Source: Bradyrhizobium sp. CB3481 (GTDB lineage: Bacteria > Pseudomonadota > Alphaproteobacteria > Rhizobiales > Xanthobacteraceae). From it: DNA of 64,000 bases. Location of the stretch: NCBI RefSeq assembly GCF_029714305.1, contig NZ_CP121647.1, positions 6,282,501 through 6,346,500 on the forward strand. Direction: 5' to 3'. The notes beneath the pieces are model-generated. The model searched no databases. It was not told the origin of the DNA and saw only the letters and a list, made by a program, of their open reading frames with translations. Below, piece by piece: positions 1 to 7,970 of the stretch; position 1 is the stretch's first letter, and each line of letters begins with the position of its first letter. The translations under genes and the position numbers were made by a program.

Positions 1-527
1 GGGCGCCCTATCGCATCCTCGATCAATGGCGCCACACCTACGGCGGCAACCTTTTGATCGCCCTGCCCGACGCCTTCGGCACCAAGACATTCCTGCGCGA
101 CGCGCCCGAATGGGTCGCCGATTGGACCGGCTTTCGACCGGACAGCGCGCCGCCGATCGCGGCGGGCGAGGACATCATCAAATGGTGGAAGCAGAAGGGC
201 CGCGATCCCAAGGACAAGCTGCTGGTGTTCTCCGACGGCATGGATGTCGACTCGATCGAGGAGACCTATCGTCACTTCGCCGGGCGCGTCCGCATTTCGT
301 TCGGCTGGGGTACCAACCTCACCAATGATTTCGTCGGCTGCGCGCCTGATGGTTCCGCCGATCTCGATCCGATCTCGCTGGTCTGCAAGGTGACGTCGGT
401 CGACGGCCGGCCGGCGGTCAAGCTGTCGGATAACCCTGAAAAGGCGACCGGCAGCCCATCCGAGGTCGAACGTTATCTGCGCGTGTTCGGCGATGCCGGC
501 CGCGTCCGCACGCCCGTGCACGTCTGA
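1..527 (+). CDS. pncB: Nicotinate phosphoribosyltransferase, 3' part
   Basis: The left window edge cuts this gene; the reading frame is open from base 3. The product is the C-terminal ~174 residues of nicotinate phosphoribosyltransferase, which joins nicotinate to PRPP in the NAD salvage (Preiss-Handler) pathway in the cytoplasm. Typical family segments are the [13 protein letters not shown] stretch, then [11 protein letters not shown], which contributes to the phosphate-binding end of the barrel, and a C-terminal [18 protein letters not shown] segment. Internal TTG or ATG codons are not starts, because the conserved protein continues upstream of the edge. The stop is 41 bases before the methionine-pathway gene. 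Recognition is by remembered family motifs. Confidence 0.93.
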   Translation, partial: APYRILDQWRHTYGGNLLIALPDAFGTKTFLRDAPEWVADWTGFRPDSAPPIAAGEDIIKWWKQKGRDPKDKLLVFSDGMDVDSIEETYRHFAGRVRISFGWGTNLTNDFVGCAPDGSADLDPISLVCKVTSVDGRPAVKLSDNPEKATGSPSEVERYLRVFGDAGRVRTPVHV

Positions 528-568
528 GCCACCCAATTCCTTCCACCTGTTGACCTGACGAGTCCCGC

Positions 569-1864
569 ATGCCCGCACCCAAGCCGCCTGCCTTCGAGAC
601 CCTCAGCCTGCATGCCGGCCAGCGGCCGGATCCTGCGACCGGCGCGCGCGCCGTCCCGATCTACCAGACCACCTCCTACGTGTTCCAGGATTCCGATCAC
701 GCCGCGGCGCTGTTCAACCTGGAGCGCGCCGGCCACATCTATACCCGCATCTCCAACCCGACGACGGCCGTGCTCGAAGAACGGCTGGCTGCGCTCGAAG
801 CCGGCGTCGGCGCGATCTGCACGGCGAGCGGCATGGCTGCGCTGCATCTGGCCATCGCGACGATCCTCAATGCCGGCGATCATATCGTCGCCTCCTCTTC
901 GCTCTATGGCGGCACGATCAACCTGCTGGCCCACACGCTGCCCCGCTTCGGCATCACGACGACCTTCGTCAAGCCGCGCGCGCTCGACGAATTCCGCGCC
1001 GCGATCAGGCCCAACACGCGCCTCGTGATCGGCGAGACCATCGGCAATCCCGGACTTGAGGTGCTGGATATTCCGGAGGTCGCCCGGATCGCGCATGACG
1101 CCAGGATTCCGCTTTTGATCGACAACACTTTTGCGACACCGTTCCTCAGCCGCCCGATCGAGCTCGGCGCCGATCTCGTGATGAACTCGGCGACCAAATG
1201 GATCGGCGGCCACGGCATTGCGATCGGCGGCGTCATCGTCGATGGCGGCCGGTTCGACTGGCACGCCTCAGGCAAATTCCCGCAGCTCACCGAACCCTAT
1301 GCCGGCTATCACGGCATCGTCTTCGACGAGCAGTTCGGCCAAGCCGCCTTCATCATGCGCGCGCGCACCGAAGGCCTGCGCGACTTCGGCGCCTGCCTGT
1401 CGCCGACCAATGCGTTCCAGCTGCTGCAGGGCGTCGAGACGCTGGGCGTGCGCATGGAGCGTCACATGAGCAACACGCTAGCGGTGCTGGAAGCGCTGAC
1501 TTCCAACAAAGCGGTCGACTGGGTGCTGCATCCGGCGCTGGAAAATCATCCCGATTATCAGCTCGCGAAGCGGTTGCTGCCGCGCGGCGCGGGATCGATT
1601 GTCTCGTTCGGCATCAAGGGTGGACGGGCCGCGGGCAAGAAGTTCATTGAATCCCTGCGCATGATCAGCCATCTCGCCAATGTCGGCGACGCCAAGACGC
1701 TGGTGATTCACCCGGCGAGCACCACGCATCAACAGATGGACGCAGACCAGCTCAAGGCCGCCGGGATCGGCGAGGAGCTGGTGCGGCTGTCGGTCGGCAT
1801 CGAAACCGTGTCCGACATCATCGACGATCTCGGCCAGGCGCTCCGCGCATCGCAGAAGGTTTGA
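569..1864 (+). CDS. metY: O-acetylhomoserine sulfhydrylase (aminocarboxypropyltransferase)
   Basis: A 431-residue PLP enzyme of the Cys/Met metabolism family. It is expected to make homocysteine from O-acetyl-L-homoserine and sulfide in the cytoplasm. The N-terminal ETLSLHAGQRPDPATGARAVPI block is typical of the MetY branch. The PLP lysine is Lys210 in SATKWIGGHG, with the GMAALH motif near residue 88 and LIDNTFATP near 193. Length matches MetY (about 430) rather than the shorter MetB/MetZ type. The ATG follows a 41-base gap after pncB, too short for a SAM-II riboswitch leader. The downstream hydrolase starts 3 bases after the stop, so the two are probably co-transcribed. Confidence 0.9.
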   Translation: MPAPKPPAFETLSLHAGQRPDPATGARAVPIYQTTSYVFQDSDHAAALFNLERAGHIYTRISNPTTAVLEERLAALEAGVGAICTASGMAALHLAIATILNAGDHIVASSSLYGGTINLLAHTLPRFGITTTFVKPRALDEFRAAIRPNTRLVIGETIGNPGLEVLDIPEVARIAHDARIPLLIDNTFATPFLSRPIELGADLVMNSATKWIGGHGIAIGGVIVDGGRFDWHASGKFPQLTEPYAGYHGIVFDEQFGQAAFIMRARTEGLRDFGACLSPTNAFQLLQGVETLGVRMERHMSNTLAVLEALTSNKAVDWVLHPALENHPDYQLAKRLLPRGAGSIVSFGIKGGRAAGKKFIESLRMISHLANVGDAKTLVIHPASTTHQQMDADQLKAAGIGEELVRLSVGIETVSDIIDDLGQALRASQKV

Positions 1865-1867
1865 TCC

Positions 1868-2650
1868 ATGCAGCTTTCCGTCAATGGCGTTGATACCTTT
1901 GTCGCGACCGGCGGCCGGCCGTTCGATCCGTCGCTACCCACGGTGGTGATGCTGCATGGCGCGGGCTTCGACCACTCCACCTGGGCGCTGCATAGCCGCT
2001 GGTTCGCCCACCACGGCTATTCCGTGCTGGCGCCCGATTTGCCCGGCCATGGCCGTTCGGGCGGCGAGCCACTGCCGACGATTGCCGACATGGCGGACTG
2101 GACGGCCGCGCTGCTCGACGCGGTGCATGCGCCGAAGGCGAAGCTCATCGGGCATTCGATGGGATCGCTGATCGCGCTGGAGACCTCGGGGCGGCATCCG
2201 GACAAGGTTTCCGGCCTCTGCCTGATCGGCACGGCCGCGACGATGACGGTGGGCCCCGATCTGCTCAAGGCCGCCGAGATCAACAACCCCGATGCGATCG
2301 ACATGGTCTCGATCTGGGGCCTCGGCTTCAAGGCCGAGCTCGGCGGCAGCCTCGCGCCGGGACTGTGGATGCACCAGGGCGCGCAGCGCGTGCTGCAGCA
2401 GACCCGGCCGGGCGTGCTCTACAACGATCTCAACGCCTGCAACACCTATCAGAACGCGCTAGCAGCCGCCGCGCAGGTCAAGGTGCCCGCGACCTTCATC
2501 CTCGGCGAGCGTGACATGATGACGCCGGCGAAGGCCGGCAAGACTCTCGCCGCGGCGACGCCGAATTCGCGCACGATCGTGGTGCCCGGCGCCGGCCACA
2601 TGATCATGACTGAGGCGCCCGACGAGTTGCTGGCGGCGCTCAGGCAGTAG
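1868..2650 (+). CDS. Alpha/beta-fold hydrolase
   Basis: A 260-residue single-domain alpha/beta hydrolase with no signal peptide. The oxyanion motif LHGAGFDHSTW lies near residue 30. The nucleophile elbow GHSMGS places the serine at residue 97. The acid is probably Asp in LGERDMMTP, and the histidine is in PGAGHMIM close to the C terminus. The DLPGHGRSGG segment is typical of epoxide-hydrolase, haloperoxidase and BioH-like members. It starts 3 bases after the O-acetylhomoserine sulfhydrylase stop and so shares its transcript, but nothing in the sequence fixes the substrate. Family assignment is firm and specificity is unknown. Confidence 0.85.
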   Translation: MQLSVNGVDTFVATGGRPFDPSLPTVVMLHGAGFDHSTWALHSRWFAHHGYSVLAPDLPGHGRSGGEPLPTIADMADWTAALLDAVHAPKAKLIGHSMGSLIALETSGRHPDKVSGLCLIGTAATMTVGPDLLKAAEINNPDAIDMVSIWGLGFKAELGGSLAPGLWMHQGAQRVLQQTRPGVLYNDLNACNTYQNALAAAAQVKVPATFILGERDMMTPAKAGKTLAAATPNSRTIVVPGAGHMIMTEAPDELLAALRQ

Positions 2651-2673
2651 CGGCGAAACGCACCGGTCTCGTG

Positions 2674-2696
2674 ACCCGCCCCCTCGAGGGGCGGGT
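2674..2696. terminator. GC-rich hairpin between convergent genes
   Basis: A perfect 9-bp stem, ACCCGCCCC pairing with GGGGCGGGT around a five-base loop, sits in the 58-base gap between the convergent hydrolase and protease genes. It has no T-tract, so it may be a bidirectional factor-independent-like terminator or a short palindromic repeat unit. The position supports a termination role. Confidence 0.4.
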
Positions 2697-2708
2697 GAAG
2701 CAGCAGCG

Positions 2709-3728
2709 TCACTGCCGCGCCGGCTTCCGCTCCACCGGGTGAATATCGATCGCCCGCAGCCGTCCCAGTCGCAACACGTCCATCGACAGCGTGCGGCCGA
2801 TGCGGTCGCGGTCGAGGGCGCGGATCAAATCGTCGACGCCGTTGATGTTGGCGCCATCGAGCCTGATCACGACATCGCCCGGCAACAGGCCCGCCTTCGC
2901 AGCCGGACTGTCCGGCTCGATCTGCGCCAGCAATGCGCCCATCGTGTTGTCGACGCCGGCGACCACCGCATGCCGACGCGGGACCGGCGCAGTCTGGCCG
3001 GCGACGCCGATATAGGCGCGGCGGACATAGCCGTGGCGGATGATTTCCGACAGCACGAACTGCGCGGTGTTGCTGGCGACCGCAAAGCAGATGCCCTGCG
3101 CGCCGCTGATGATCGCGGTGTTGATGCCGATCACCTCCGCGGCCGACGACACCAGCGGCCCGCCGGAATTGCCGGGATTGAGCGCGGCATCGGTCTGGAT
3201 CACGTCCTCGATGGTGCGCCCGCTGACTGAGCGGATCGAGCGTCCCAGCGCCGACACCACGCCGGCGGTCACCGTCGATTCGAATCCGAGCGGATTGCCG
3301 ATCGCGACCACGAGCTGGCCGCGGCGCAGGCTCTTGGAGTTGCCGAGCGAGGCGTAGGCGAGATCGCGCGCACCGTCGGCGCGCAGCAGCGCCAGATCGG
3401 TGTCGGGATCGACGCCGAGCACATGCGCATCGCTGACAAAACCCTCGGTGTCGCGCAGGCGAATCTCTTTCGCCGCGCCGACCACATGGCTGTTGGTCAG
3501 CACAAGGCCGTCGGGCGAGATCACGATGCCCGAGCCTAGCCCGCCACGCTCACGCGCGTTCCGCACTTTCGGTCCGGTTTCGACGCGCACGACGGCGGGA
3601 CCGACGCGCTCGGTCACGTCGATCACGGCATTGGAATAGGCATCGAGCAAAACCCGATCAGCGGGGGCAGGCTCGGCCGTTCGCGATGGCGCGACGTCAT
3701 CGGCGATATCTGAGGTAAAATCCAACAT
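2709..3728 (-). CDS. Trypsin-like S1C serine protease with PDZ domain (HtrA/Deg-like)
   Basis: A 339-residue HtrA-family protease. The catalytic triad is visible as His81 (TNSHVV), Asp111 (DTDLALL) and Ser178 (GNSGGP). A single PDZ domain fills roughly residues 235-330, with the typical SPAAKAGLLPGDVVIRLDG segment. DegP, DegQ and DegS are exported or membrane anchored, but here I see no signal peptide or membrane helix: the N terminus is acidic and hydrophilic. It may therefore be cytoplasmic, or the start may be further upstream, though no better start is visible. It is monocistronic and convergent with the upstream hydrolase. Its substrate is unknown. Confidence 0.88.
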   Translation of the reverse strand: MLDFTSDIADDVAPSRTAEPAPADRVLLDAYSNAVIDVTERVGPAVVRVETGPKVRNARERGGLGSGIVISPDGLVLTNSHVVGAAKEIRLRDTEGFVSDAHVLGVDPDTDLALLRADGARDLAYASLGNSKSLRRGQLVVAIGNPLGFESTVTAGVVSALGRSIRSVSGRTIEDVIQTDAALNPGNSGGPLVSSAAEVIGINTAIISGAQGICFAVASNTAQFVLSEIIRHGYVRRAYIGVAGQTAPVPRRHAVVAGVDNTMGALLAQIEPDSPAAKAGLLPGDVVIRLDGANINGVDDLIRALDRDRIGRTLSMDVLRLGRLRAIDIHPVERKPARQ

Positions 3729-3822
3729 GGCGAGAATCCTTCGGCTTTCTCAGATGGTGGCCGGGAACCGCCTGCGCAAGGTGGGGGCGCAATGGCCGCA
3801 GAGCTGGGCCGTCCACGCTCTA

Positions 3823-3953
3823 ACCCCTCATGGTGAGGAGCGCGAAGCGCGTCTCCGGACGATGCTTCGCATCGCCGGGAGAACCATGAGGCCCCGTCTG
3901 TGGCCTGCATCCTTCGAGACGCCCGCGTTGCGGGCTCCTCAGGATGAGGGGTG
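3823..3953. repeat. Palindromic intergenic repeat (CCTCATGGTGAGGAG type)
   Basis: Outer arms ACCCCTCATGGTGAGGAG and the reverse-complementary GCTCCTCAGGATGAGGGGT enclose smaller inverted repeats such as GCGAAGCGC and CGATGCTTCGCATCG. It lies in the 247-base gap upstream of the protease and downstream of the GMC subunit. It resembles the multicopy palindromic elements common in Bradyrhizobium intergenic DNA. No ORF is plausible inside it. It is the only copy of this family seen in the window. Confidence 0.7.
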
Positions 3954-3975
3954 GAAGCGGCTATGACGCCCTGAA

Positions 3976-4425
3976 TTAGGGCAGCCGTCTCAGCTTGCCA
4001 CCGCGTTCCTTCACCGGATCCAGCAGCGACCAGTCGCCCTCGGGCAGCACATGGCCCTTCGGGAACGGCGCGCGCAGCTCAATTCCGAGCGAGCGCAGCA
4101 CGCGGTCGTCGCGGTAGTAGCATTGCAGCACGACGCGGACGAGCGTTGCCGCCGCGGCGCCGCCGGTGGCGCGGAACTCCTTTGCGACTTCATCGCGCCT
4201 CGCTGCGTCGAGCTCGGCTAGCGACTTGCCGGCAAGGCGGGCGAGACGATCCAGCGCGGCACGCACCAGCAACGTGTCGCGGCCGAGCGTCGCCAGCATG
4301 TCGGCCTGAATTGCGGGATCGTCGGCGCCCGGGACTTTGTATTCGTCGCTGGCGGGAACGATCATCGCCGCGATCGTGCGGAGATCGCTGCGCTGGGCGG
4401 CGGTCAGTTCATTGCTTGTGGACAT
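3976..4425 (-). CDS. Small subunit-like protein paired with a GMC oxidoreductase (gluconate 2-dehydrogenase subunit 3-like)
   Basis: About 149 residues from the ATG at 4425. An in-frame ATG at 4452 would overlap the upstream gene, whereas 4425 leaves a 7-base gap after its stop. The protein follows the GMC oxidoreductase gene directly, the same arrangement as the two-gene membrane gluconate/sorbitol dehydrogenase systems, where a small partner is needed for assembly or export of the flavoprotein. The visible sequence, LRTIAAMIVPASDEYKVPGA, fits the N terminus of the gluconate 2-dehydrogenase subunit 3 family. No Tat or Sec signal is obvious. The family call rests on context and a weak motif. 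Confidence 0.6.
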   Translation of the reverse strand: MSTSNELTAAQRSDLRTIAAMIVPASDEYKVPGADDPAIQADMLATLGRDTLLVRAALDRLARLAGKSLAELDAARRDEVAKEFRATGGAAAATLVRVVLQCYYRDDRVLRSLGIELRAPFPKGHVLPEGDWSLLDPVKERGGKLRRLP

Positions 4426-4432
4426 GGCAGTC

Positions 4433-6037
4433 TCAGTCGAAGAGGTTGGCAAGGCGTTGCTTCATCTGGTCGGCGATGAAGAGCGCGATCGCCTGGATGG
4501 TCGAGGTCGGGTTGACGCCGCCGGAGGTGACGAACACGCTGCCATCGACGATGAATAGATTCTTCACATCGTGCGAGCGGCCCCATTCGTTGACCACGGA
4601 GCGCGCCGGATCGGTGCCCATCCGCGCGGTGCCGAGCAGGTGCCAGCCGCCCCAAGGGATCGGATCGTTGATGCAGATATCGGTGGCGCCGGCAGCCTCG
4701 AGGATCTCCCGGCCGCGCGCCAACCCGTGGTCCATCATCTTCCGGCTGTTCGCGCTGATCGTATAGTCGATCTTCGGCGCGGGAATGCCGTGGCTATCCC
4801 TGAGCACGGGATCGAGCGTGACGCGGTTGTGCTCCTCAGGCAGGTCCTCGCAGATCGCCGACACCGCGAGGCGATGGCCGTTCAACCGGCGGAACACGCG
4901 GTGATGATCCTCGCCCCATGGCAGAATGCCCTTCTGCTCGCTGGCGACCGCTTCGAACACGGGCCCTGCACCGCGGGTGAACTGGATGCCGTAGCCGCGG
5001 ACGAAGCCGCGCGACAGGTCGGTGTCATAAAACTCCTTGCTCCACAGGCAGGTCGGCGGCGCTCGGTTACTGTCGGTCGGCTCTTTCACAAAACCGTAGA
5101 TCTGCGCATAGGGATGAAACATCAGGTTTTTGCCGACCAGGCCGGATGAATTGGCGAGGCCGTTCGGGAAGCGGCCGGACACCGAGTTCAGCAGCAGCCG
5201 CGGCGTGCCGACGCCGTTGCAGGCGATGATGACGACCTCGGCCGGCTGAAACTGCTCGACGCCCTGCTCGTCGTAATAGACGACGCCGGAGGCCATGCCG
5301 TGCTCATTGGTCAGGATCTCGCGCACGCGGCAATGGGTCTTGAGTTCGACGCCGGCGCGGATCGCCTGCGGCCAATAGGTGATGTCGGTCGAGGCCTTGG
5401 CGCCCTGCGCGCAGGCCGGCGTGCAATGGCCGAGATTGATGCAGCGCGCCCTGCCCTCGTAATCCATTGTCGCGACCGTGGTATCCGACGGCCACCAGTG
5501 CCAGCCGAGCTTGTTCATCGCCTTGCCGATCAGCGGACCGGAGAGACCGAGCGGCTGCGGCGGCATCGGCGGGTATGTCAGCGGCGAGCGCGGATCGCCC
5601 GATAGGCCGGAGACGCCCATGATCCGGTCGTTCTCTTCGAAGAACGGGATCAGCGCGTCGTAATCGATCGGCCAGTCGTCGGCGACGCCGTCCAGCGTCT
5701 TCACCTTGAAATCGGAAGGATGCAGCCGCGGCCAGTGCGCGGTGTACATCACCGTCGAGCCGCCGACGCCGTTGAAGTTCACGACCTTGATCGGCGAGTT
5801 GTCGTCGTTGATTGGGTAATCCTCGGGCCGGGCCCGGACGTTCGGGCTGGTCGACCACTCGCCATAAAACTTCGCCTCCCAGTCGCGCCCTGTGCTCGGA
5901 TATTCCGACGGCTTCATCCAGCCGCCCTGATCGAGGCAGAGGATATGCATCTTGGTTTCGGCCAAACTCCACGCCACCGCCGCGCCGGACGCGCCGGCGC
6001 CGATGATGAGGACGTCAACGGGATCGTGTTTGTTCAT
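4433..6037 (-). CDS. GMC-family FAD oxidoreductase (choline/gluconate dehydrogenase-like)
   Basis: A 534-residue flavoprotein. The FAD dinucleotide-binding motif GAGASGAAVAW lies at about residue 13. The C-terminal GMC block has GGWHLLGTARMG, containing the candidate catalytic His, and GGVNPTSTIQAIALF, containing the partner Asn. ATG 6037 is preferred over 6049 because the FAD motif then sits at the usual distance from the N terminus. The sequence resembles the large subunit of gluconate 2-dehydrogenase-type GMC enzymes more than choline dehydrogenase. It should oxidise an alcohol or sugar, passing electrons to the respiratory chain. The small partner gene follows after 7 bases. Substrate is not determinable here. 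Confidence 0.85.
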   Translation of the reverse strand: MNKHDPVDVLIIGAGASGAAVAWSLAETKMHILCLDQGGWMKPSEYPSTGRDWEAKFYGEWSTSPNVRARPEDYPINDDNSPIKVVNFNGVGGSTVMYTAHWPRLHPSDFKVKTLDGVADDWPIDYDALIPFFEENDRIMGVSGLSGDPRSPLTYPPMPPQPLGLSGPLIGKAMNKLGWHWWPSDTTVATMDYEGRARCINLGHCTPACAQGAKASTDITYWPQAIRAGVELKTHCRVREILTNEHGMASGVVYYDEQGVEQFQPAEVVIIACNGVGTPRLLLNSVSGRFPNGLANSSGLVGKNLMFHPYAQIYGFVKEPTDSNRAPPTCLWSKEFYDTDLSRGFVRGYGIQFTRGAGPVFEAVASEQKGILPWGEDHHRVFRRLNGHRLAVSAICEDLPEEHNRVTLDPVLRDSHGIPAPKIDYTISANSRKMMDHGLARGREILEAAGATDICINDPIPWGGWHLLGTARMGTDPARSVVNEWGRSHDVKNLFIVDGSVFVTSGGVNPTSTIQAIALFIADQMKQRLANLFD

Positions 6038-6059
6038 TATTGGTCTCAACTCTCTCAGC

Positions 6060-6137
6060 CGTCATTGCGAGCGTAGCGAAGCAATCCATGCCTCCGCAAG
6101 CCGTGAGATGGATTGCTTCGCTTCGCTCGCAATGACG
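6060..6137. repeat. Palindromic repeat, GTCATTGCGAG family, copy 1
   Basis: About 78 bases with inverted arms GTCATTGCGAGCG...GCAATCCAT and ATGGATTGC...CGCTCGCAATGAC around a short CCTCCGCAAG centre. The right half is nearly identical to the copy at 6469-6550, and both have the same orientation. It lies 19 bases beyond the end of the GIY-YIG gene. Confidence 0.85.
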
Positions 6138-6156
6138 GGGATAGGTTCGGGCAAAA

Positions 6157-6444
6157 TCACGCTAATGACTCGTAGAGGTCTTTCCATCCCGGATTCAGCG
6201 CTTCAATCAAAGCCAGCTTTTTGACCCGGCTGCCCGCCTTGATCTGCTTTTCGCGGGTGATCGCGTCGATCATCGTCTCGTGAAGCTCGTACCACACCAG
6301 CACCTTGCATCCATACTTTCTTGAGAAGCCGCTCACCAGTCCCTCTCGATGCTCGAAAGCCCGCTTTGGCAGATTAGACGTGACACCAGTGTATAACGTA
6401 CCGTGACGACGGCTCGCCATGATGTACACGCAAGGTTGCTTCAT
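6157..6444 (-). CDS. GIY-YIG nuclease domain protein
   Basis: A 95-residue single-domain protein of the small bacterial GIY-YIG group (UPF0213/YhbQ-like). The signature strands read VYIMASRRHGTLYTGVT at residues 6-22, matching the VYI...YxG pattern. A conserved Arg follows in LPKRAFEHREG and a Glu in ITREKQIK, the usual catalytic Arg/Glu positions. These proteins have the fold of homing and repair endonucleases, but most have no known role. The gene has a similar palindromic repeat on either side, within 19 and 24 bases, so the whole 6060-6550 block looks like one unit. Function as a mobility enzyme is only inferred. Confidence 0.88.
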   Translation of the reverse strand: MKQPCVYIMASRRHGTLYTGVTSNLPKRAFEHREGLVSGFSRKYGCKVLVWYELHETMIDAITREKQIKAGSRVKKLALIEALNPGWKDLYESLA

Positions 6445-6468
6445 CGGCGTTCCTCAGACGGCTCCACT

Positions 6469-6550
6469 GTCATTGCGAGGAGCGCAGCGACGAAGCAATC
6501 CATATCTCCGCAAGTGGCGAGATGGATTGCTTCGCTTCGCTCGCAATGAC
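6469..6550. repeat. Palindromic repeat, GTCATTGCGAG family, copy 2
   Basis: An 82-base imperfect palindrome with the same terminal arms as copy 1 (GTCATTGCGAG and CTCGCAATGAC). Its left arm carries an extra AGCGCAGCGAC stretch, the long-arm form. It lies 24 bases upstream of the GIY-YIG start and 9 bases beyond the P450 stop. Confidence 0.85.
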
Positions 6551-6559
6551 GCGGATAGT

Positions 6560-7786
6560 TCAACTCACAATCCTCACCGGCAGCGAGCGGATGCCGCGGA
6601 TGAAATTCGAATAGAGGCGCTGCGGCGGCCCCATGATTTCGAAGCGAAGGTCGCGGTTCAATATTTCCTCCCAGAGGATGCGGATTTGCTGTTCGGCGAG
6701 GCGGTCGCCGACGCAGCGGTGGATGCCGGCGCCGAAGGCGAGATGCTGCCGCGGCTTGGCGCGATCGATGATAAATTCATCGGCGCGATCGATCTTGTCT
6801 TCATCGCGGTTGCCCGAGATGTACCACATCACCACCTTGTCGCCATTCGCGATGCGCCGGCCGACGAGTTCGGTGTCATGGCGCGCGGTGCGGCGCATAT
6901 GCAGAACCGGCGTGTGATAGCGGATGATCTCGGAGACGAGGTTCGGGATCAATTCGCGTCGTGCGCGGACCAGTTCGAACTGCTCGGGGTTCTCGCACAG
7001 CGCCATCAGCCCGCCGCTCATGGAATTGCGGGTGGTGTCGTTGCCGCCGACGATCAGGAGCGCCATCGTGCCGATGAACTCGCGCGGTTGCAGATGCCGC
7101 GTAGCTTCGGAATGGGACAGCATCGAGATCAGGTCGAAAGTCGGCGGCGCGTCGGCACGGGCCTCCCACAATTTGCGGAAATATTCGCCCATCCTGCCAA
7201 GCTCATCGTAACGCTCGGCTTCCGAATGCACGACGGCGTCAGGCGAATTGACGTTGGCGATGGCGACATCGGACCACCAGGTCAGCTTCGCGCGATCTTG
7301 CCACGGGAAATCGAACAAGGTCGCCAACATCATGTTGGTGAGGTCGGTCGAGACGCGGGCGACCCAATCGAAGGTCTCGTGGCGCGGCAACGCGTCGATC
7401 ACGTCACAGGTGCGCTTTCGGATCAGCGGCTCGAAATTGGTGAGGTTGGACGGCGCTACGATCGGCGCGACGGTACGCCGCTGCGCGGTATGGCCGGGCG
7501 GGTCCATGCGGATGAAGTTGGAAATCTCGCGGCCTTTGGGCTGGTCGGCCACCTGAATACCGCCGAGTTCGGAACTGGACGAATAGGTTTCGTGGTCGAG
7601 CTCGACCGCAAAAATGTCGTCGTAGCGCGTCACCGACCAATACGGTCCGAACGGCGAGGCCTCGCAATAATGCACGGGATCGTCACGGCGCAATTGCGCG
7701 AACAGCGGCCGCCAGGTGTCGTCCTGATAAAGACGGGGATCGCTGACGTCGATCGAGGGCAGCTTGCGCTGCGCCGCCTGAGCCAT
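6560..7786 (-). CDS. Cytochrome P450, CYP153-like (alkane/fatty-acid hydroxylase type)
   Basis: A 408-residue soluble P450. Heme ligand Cys358 is in FGAGIHRCVG. The I-helix oxygen-activation motif is GGNDTTR at 247-253, and ExxR is Glu286/Arg289. The segments NFIRMDPPGHTAQRR, LLIVGGNDTTRNSMSGGL, RLAEQQIRILWEEIL and the ending RGIRSLPVRI match the CYP153 family of terminal alkane and fatty-acid hydroxylases as I remember it. ATG 7786 is chosen because a strong AGGGGAGGGA ribosome site precedes it; upstream in-frame ATGs would add a low-complexity tail. No ferredoxin or reductase gene is adjacent. It is transcribed divergently from the Baeyer-Villiger monooxygenase. Confidence 0.88.
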   Translation of the reverse strand: MAQAAQRKLPSIDVSDPRLYQDDTWRPLFAQLRRDDPVHYCEASPFGPYWSVTRYDDIFAVELDHETYSSSSELGGIQVADQPKGREISNFIRMDPPGHTAQRRTVAPIVAPSNLTNFEPLIRKRTCDVIDALPRHETFDWVARVSTDLTNMMLATLFDFPWQDRAKLTWWSDVAIANVNSPDAVVHSEAERYDELGRMGEYFRKLWEARADAPPTFDLISMLSHSEATRHLQPREFIGTMALLIVGGNDTTRNSMSGGLMALCENPEQFELVRARRELIPNLVSEIIRYHTPVLHMRRTARHDTELVGRRIANGDKVVMWYISGNRDEDKIDRADEFIIDRAKPRQHLAFGAGIHRCVGDRLAEQQIRILWEEILNRDLRFEIMGPPQRLYSNFIRGIRSLPVRIVS

Positions 7787-7970
7787 CGCTTCCCTCCCCT
7801 GGTGCCGTCGCCGCTTGCCGGGCGATCTCTTCCCGACGATAGGGGCAGATGCGGCTGCGAGTAAAGCCGACAGGGCAATGGCCGACCTGCAACCCTGCCC
7901 CGCGTCCATGCGGGGTTTGTCCGCCGCCACGAGAGCGGATAGGCTTGAACAAAACACGAGCTTGGGAGCG

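Noticed and set aside
528..568. A SAM-II riboswitch before the O-acetylhomoserine sulfhydrylase gene
   Set aside because: Only 41 bases separate it from the previous stop, too short for the element, and no matching pseudoknot arms are seen.
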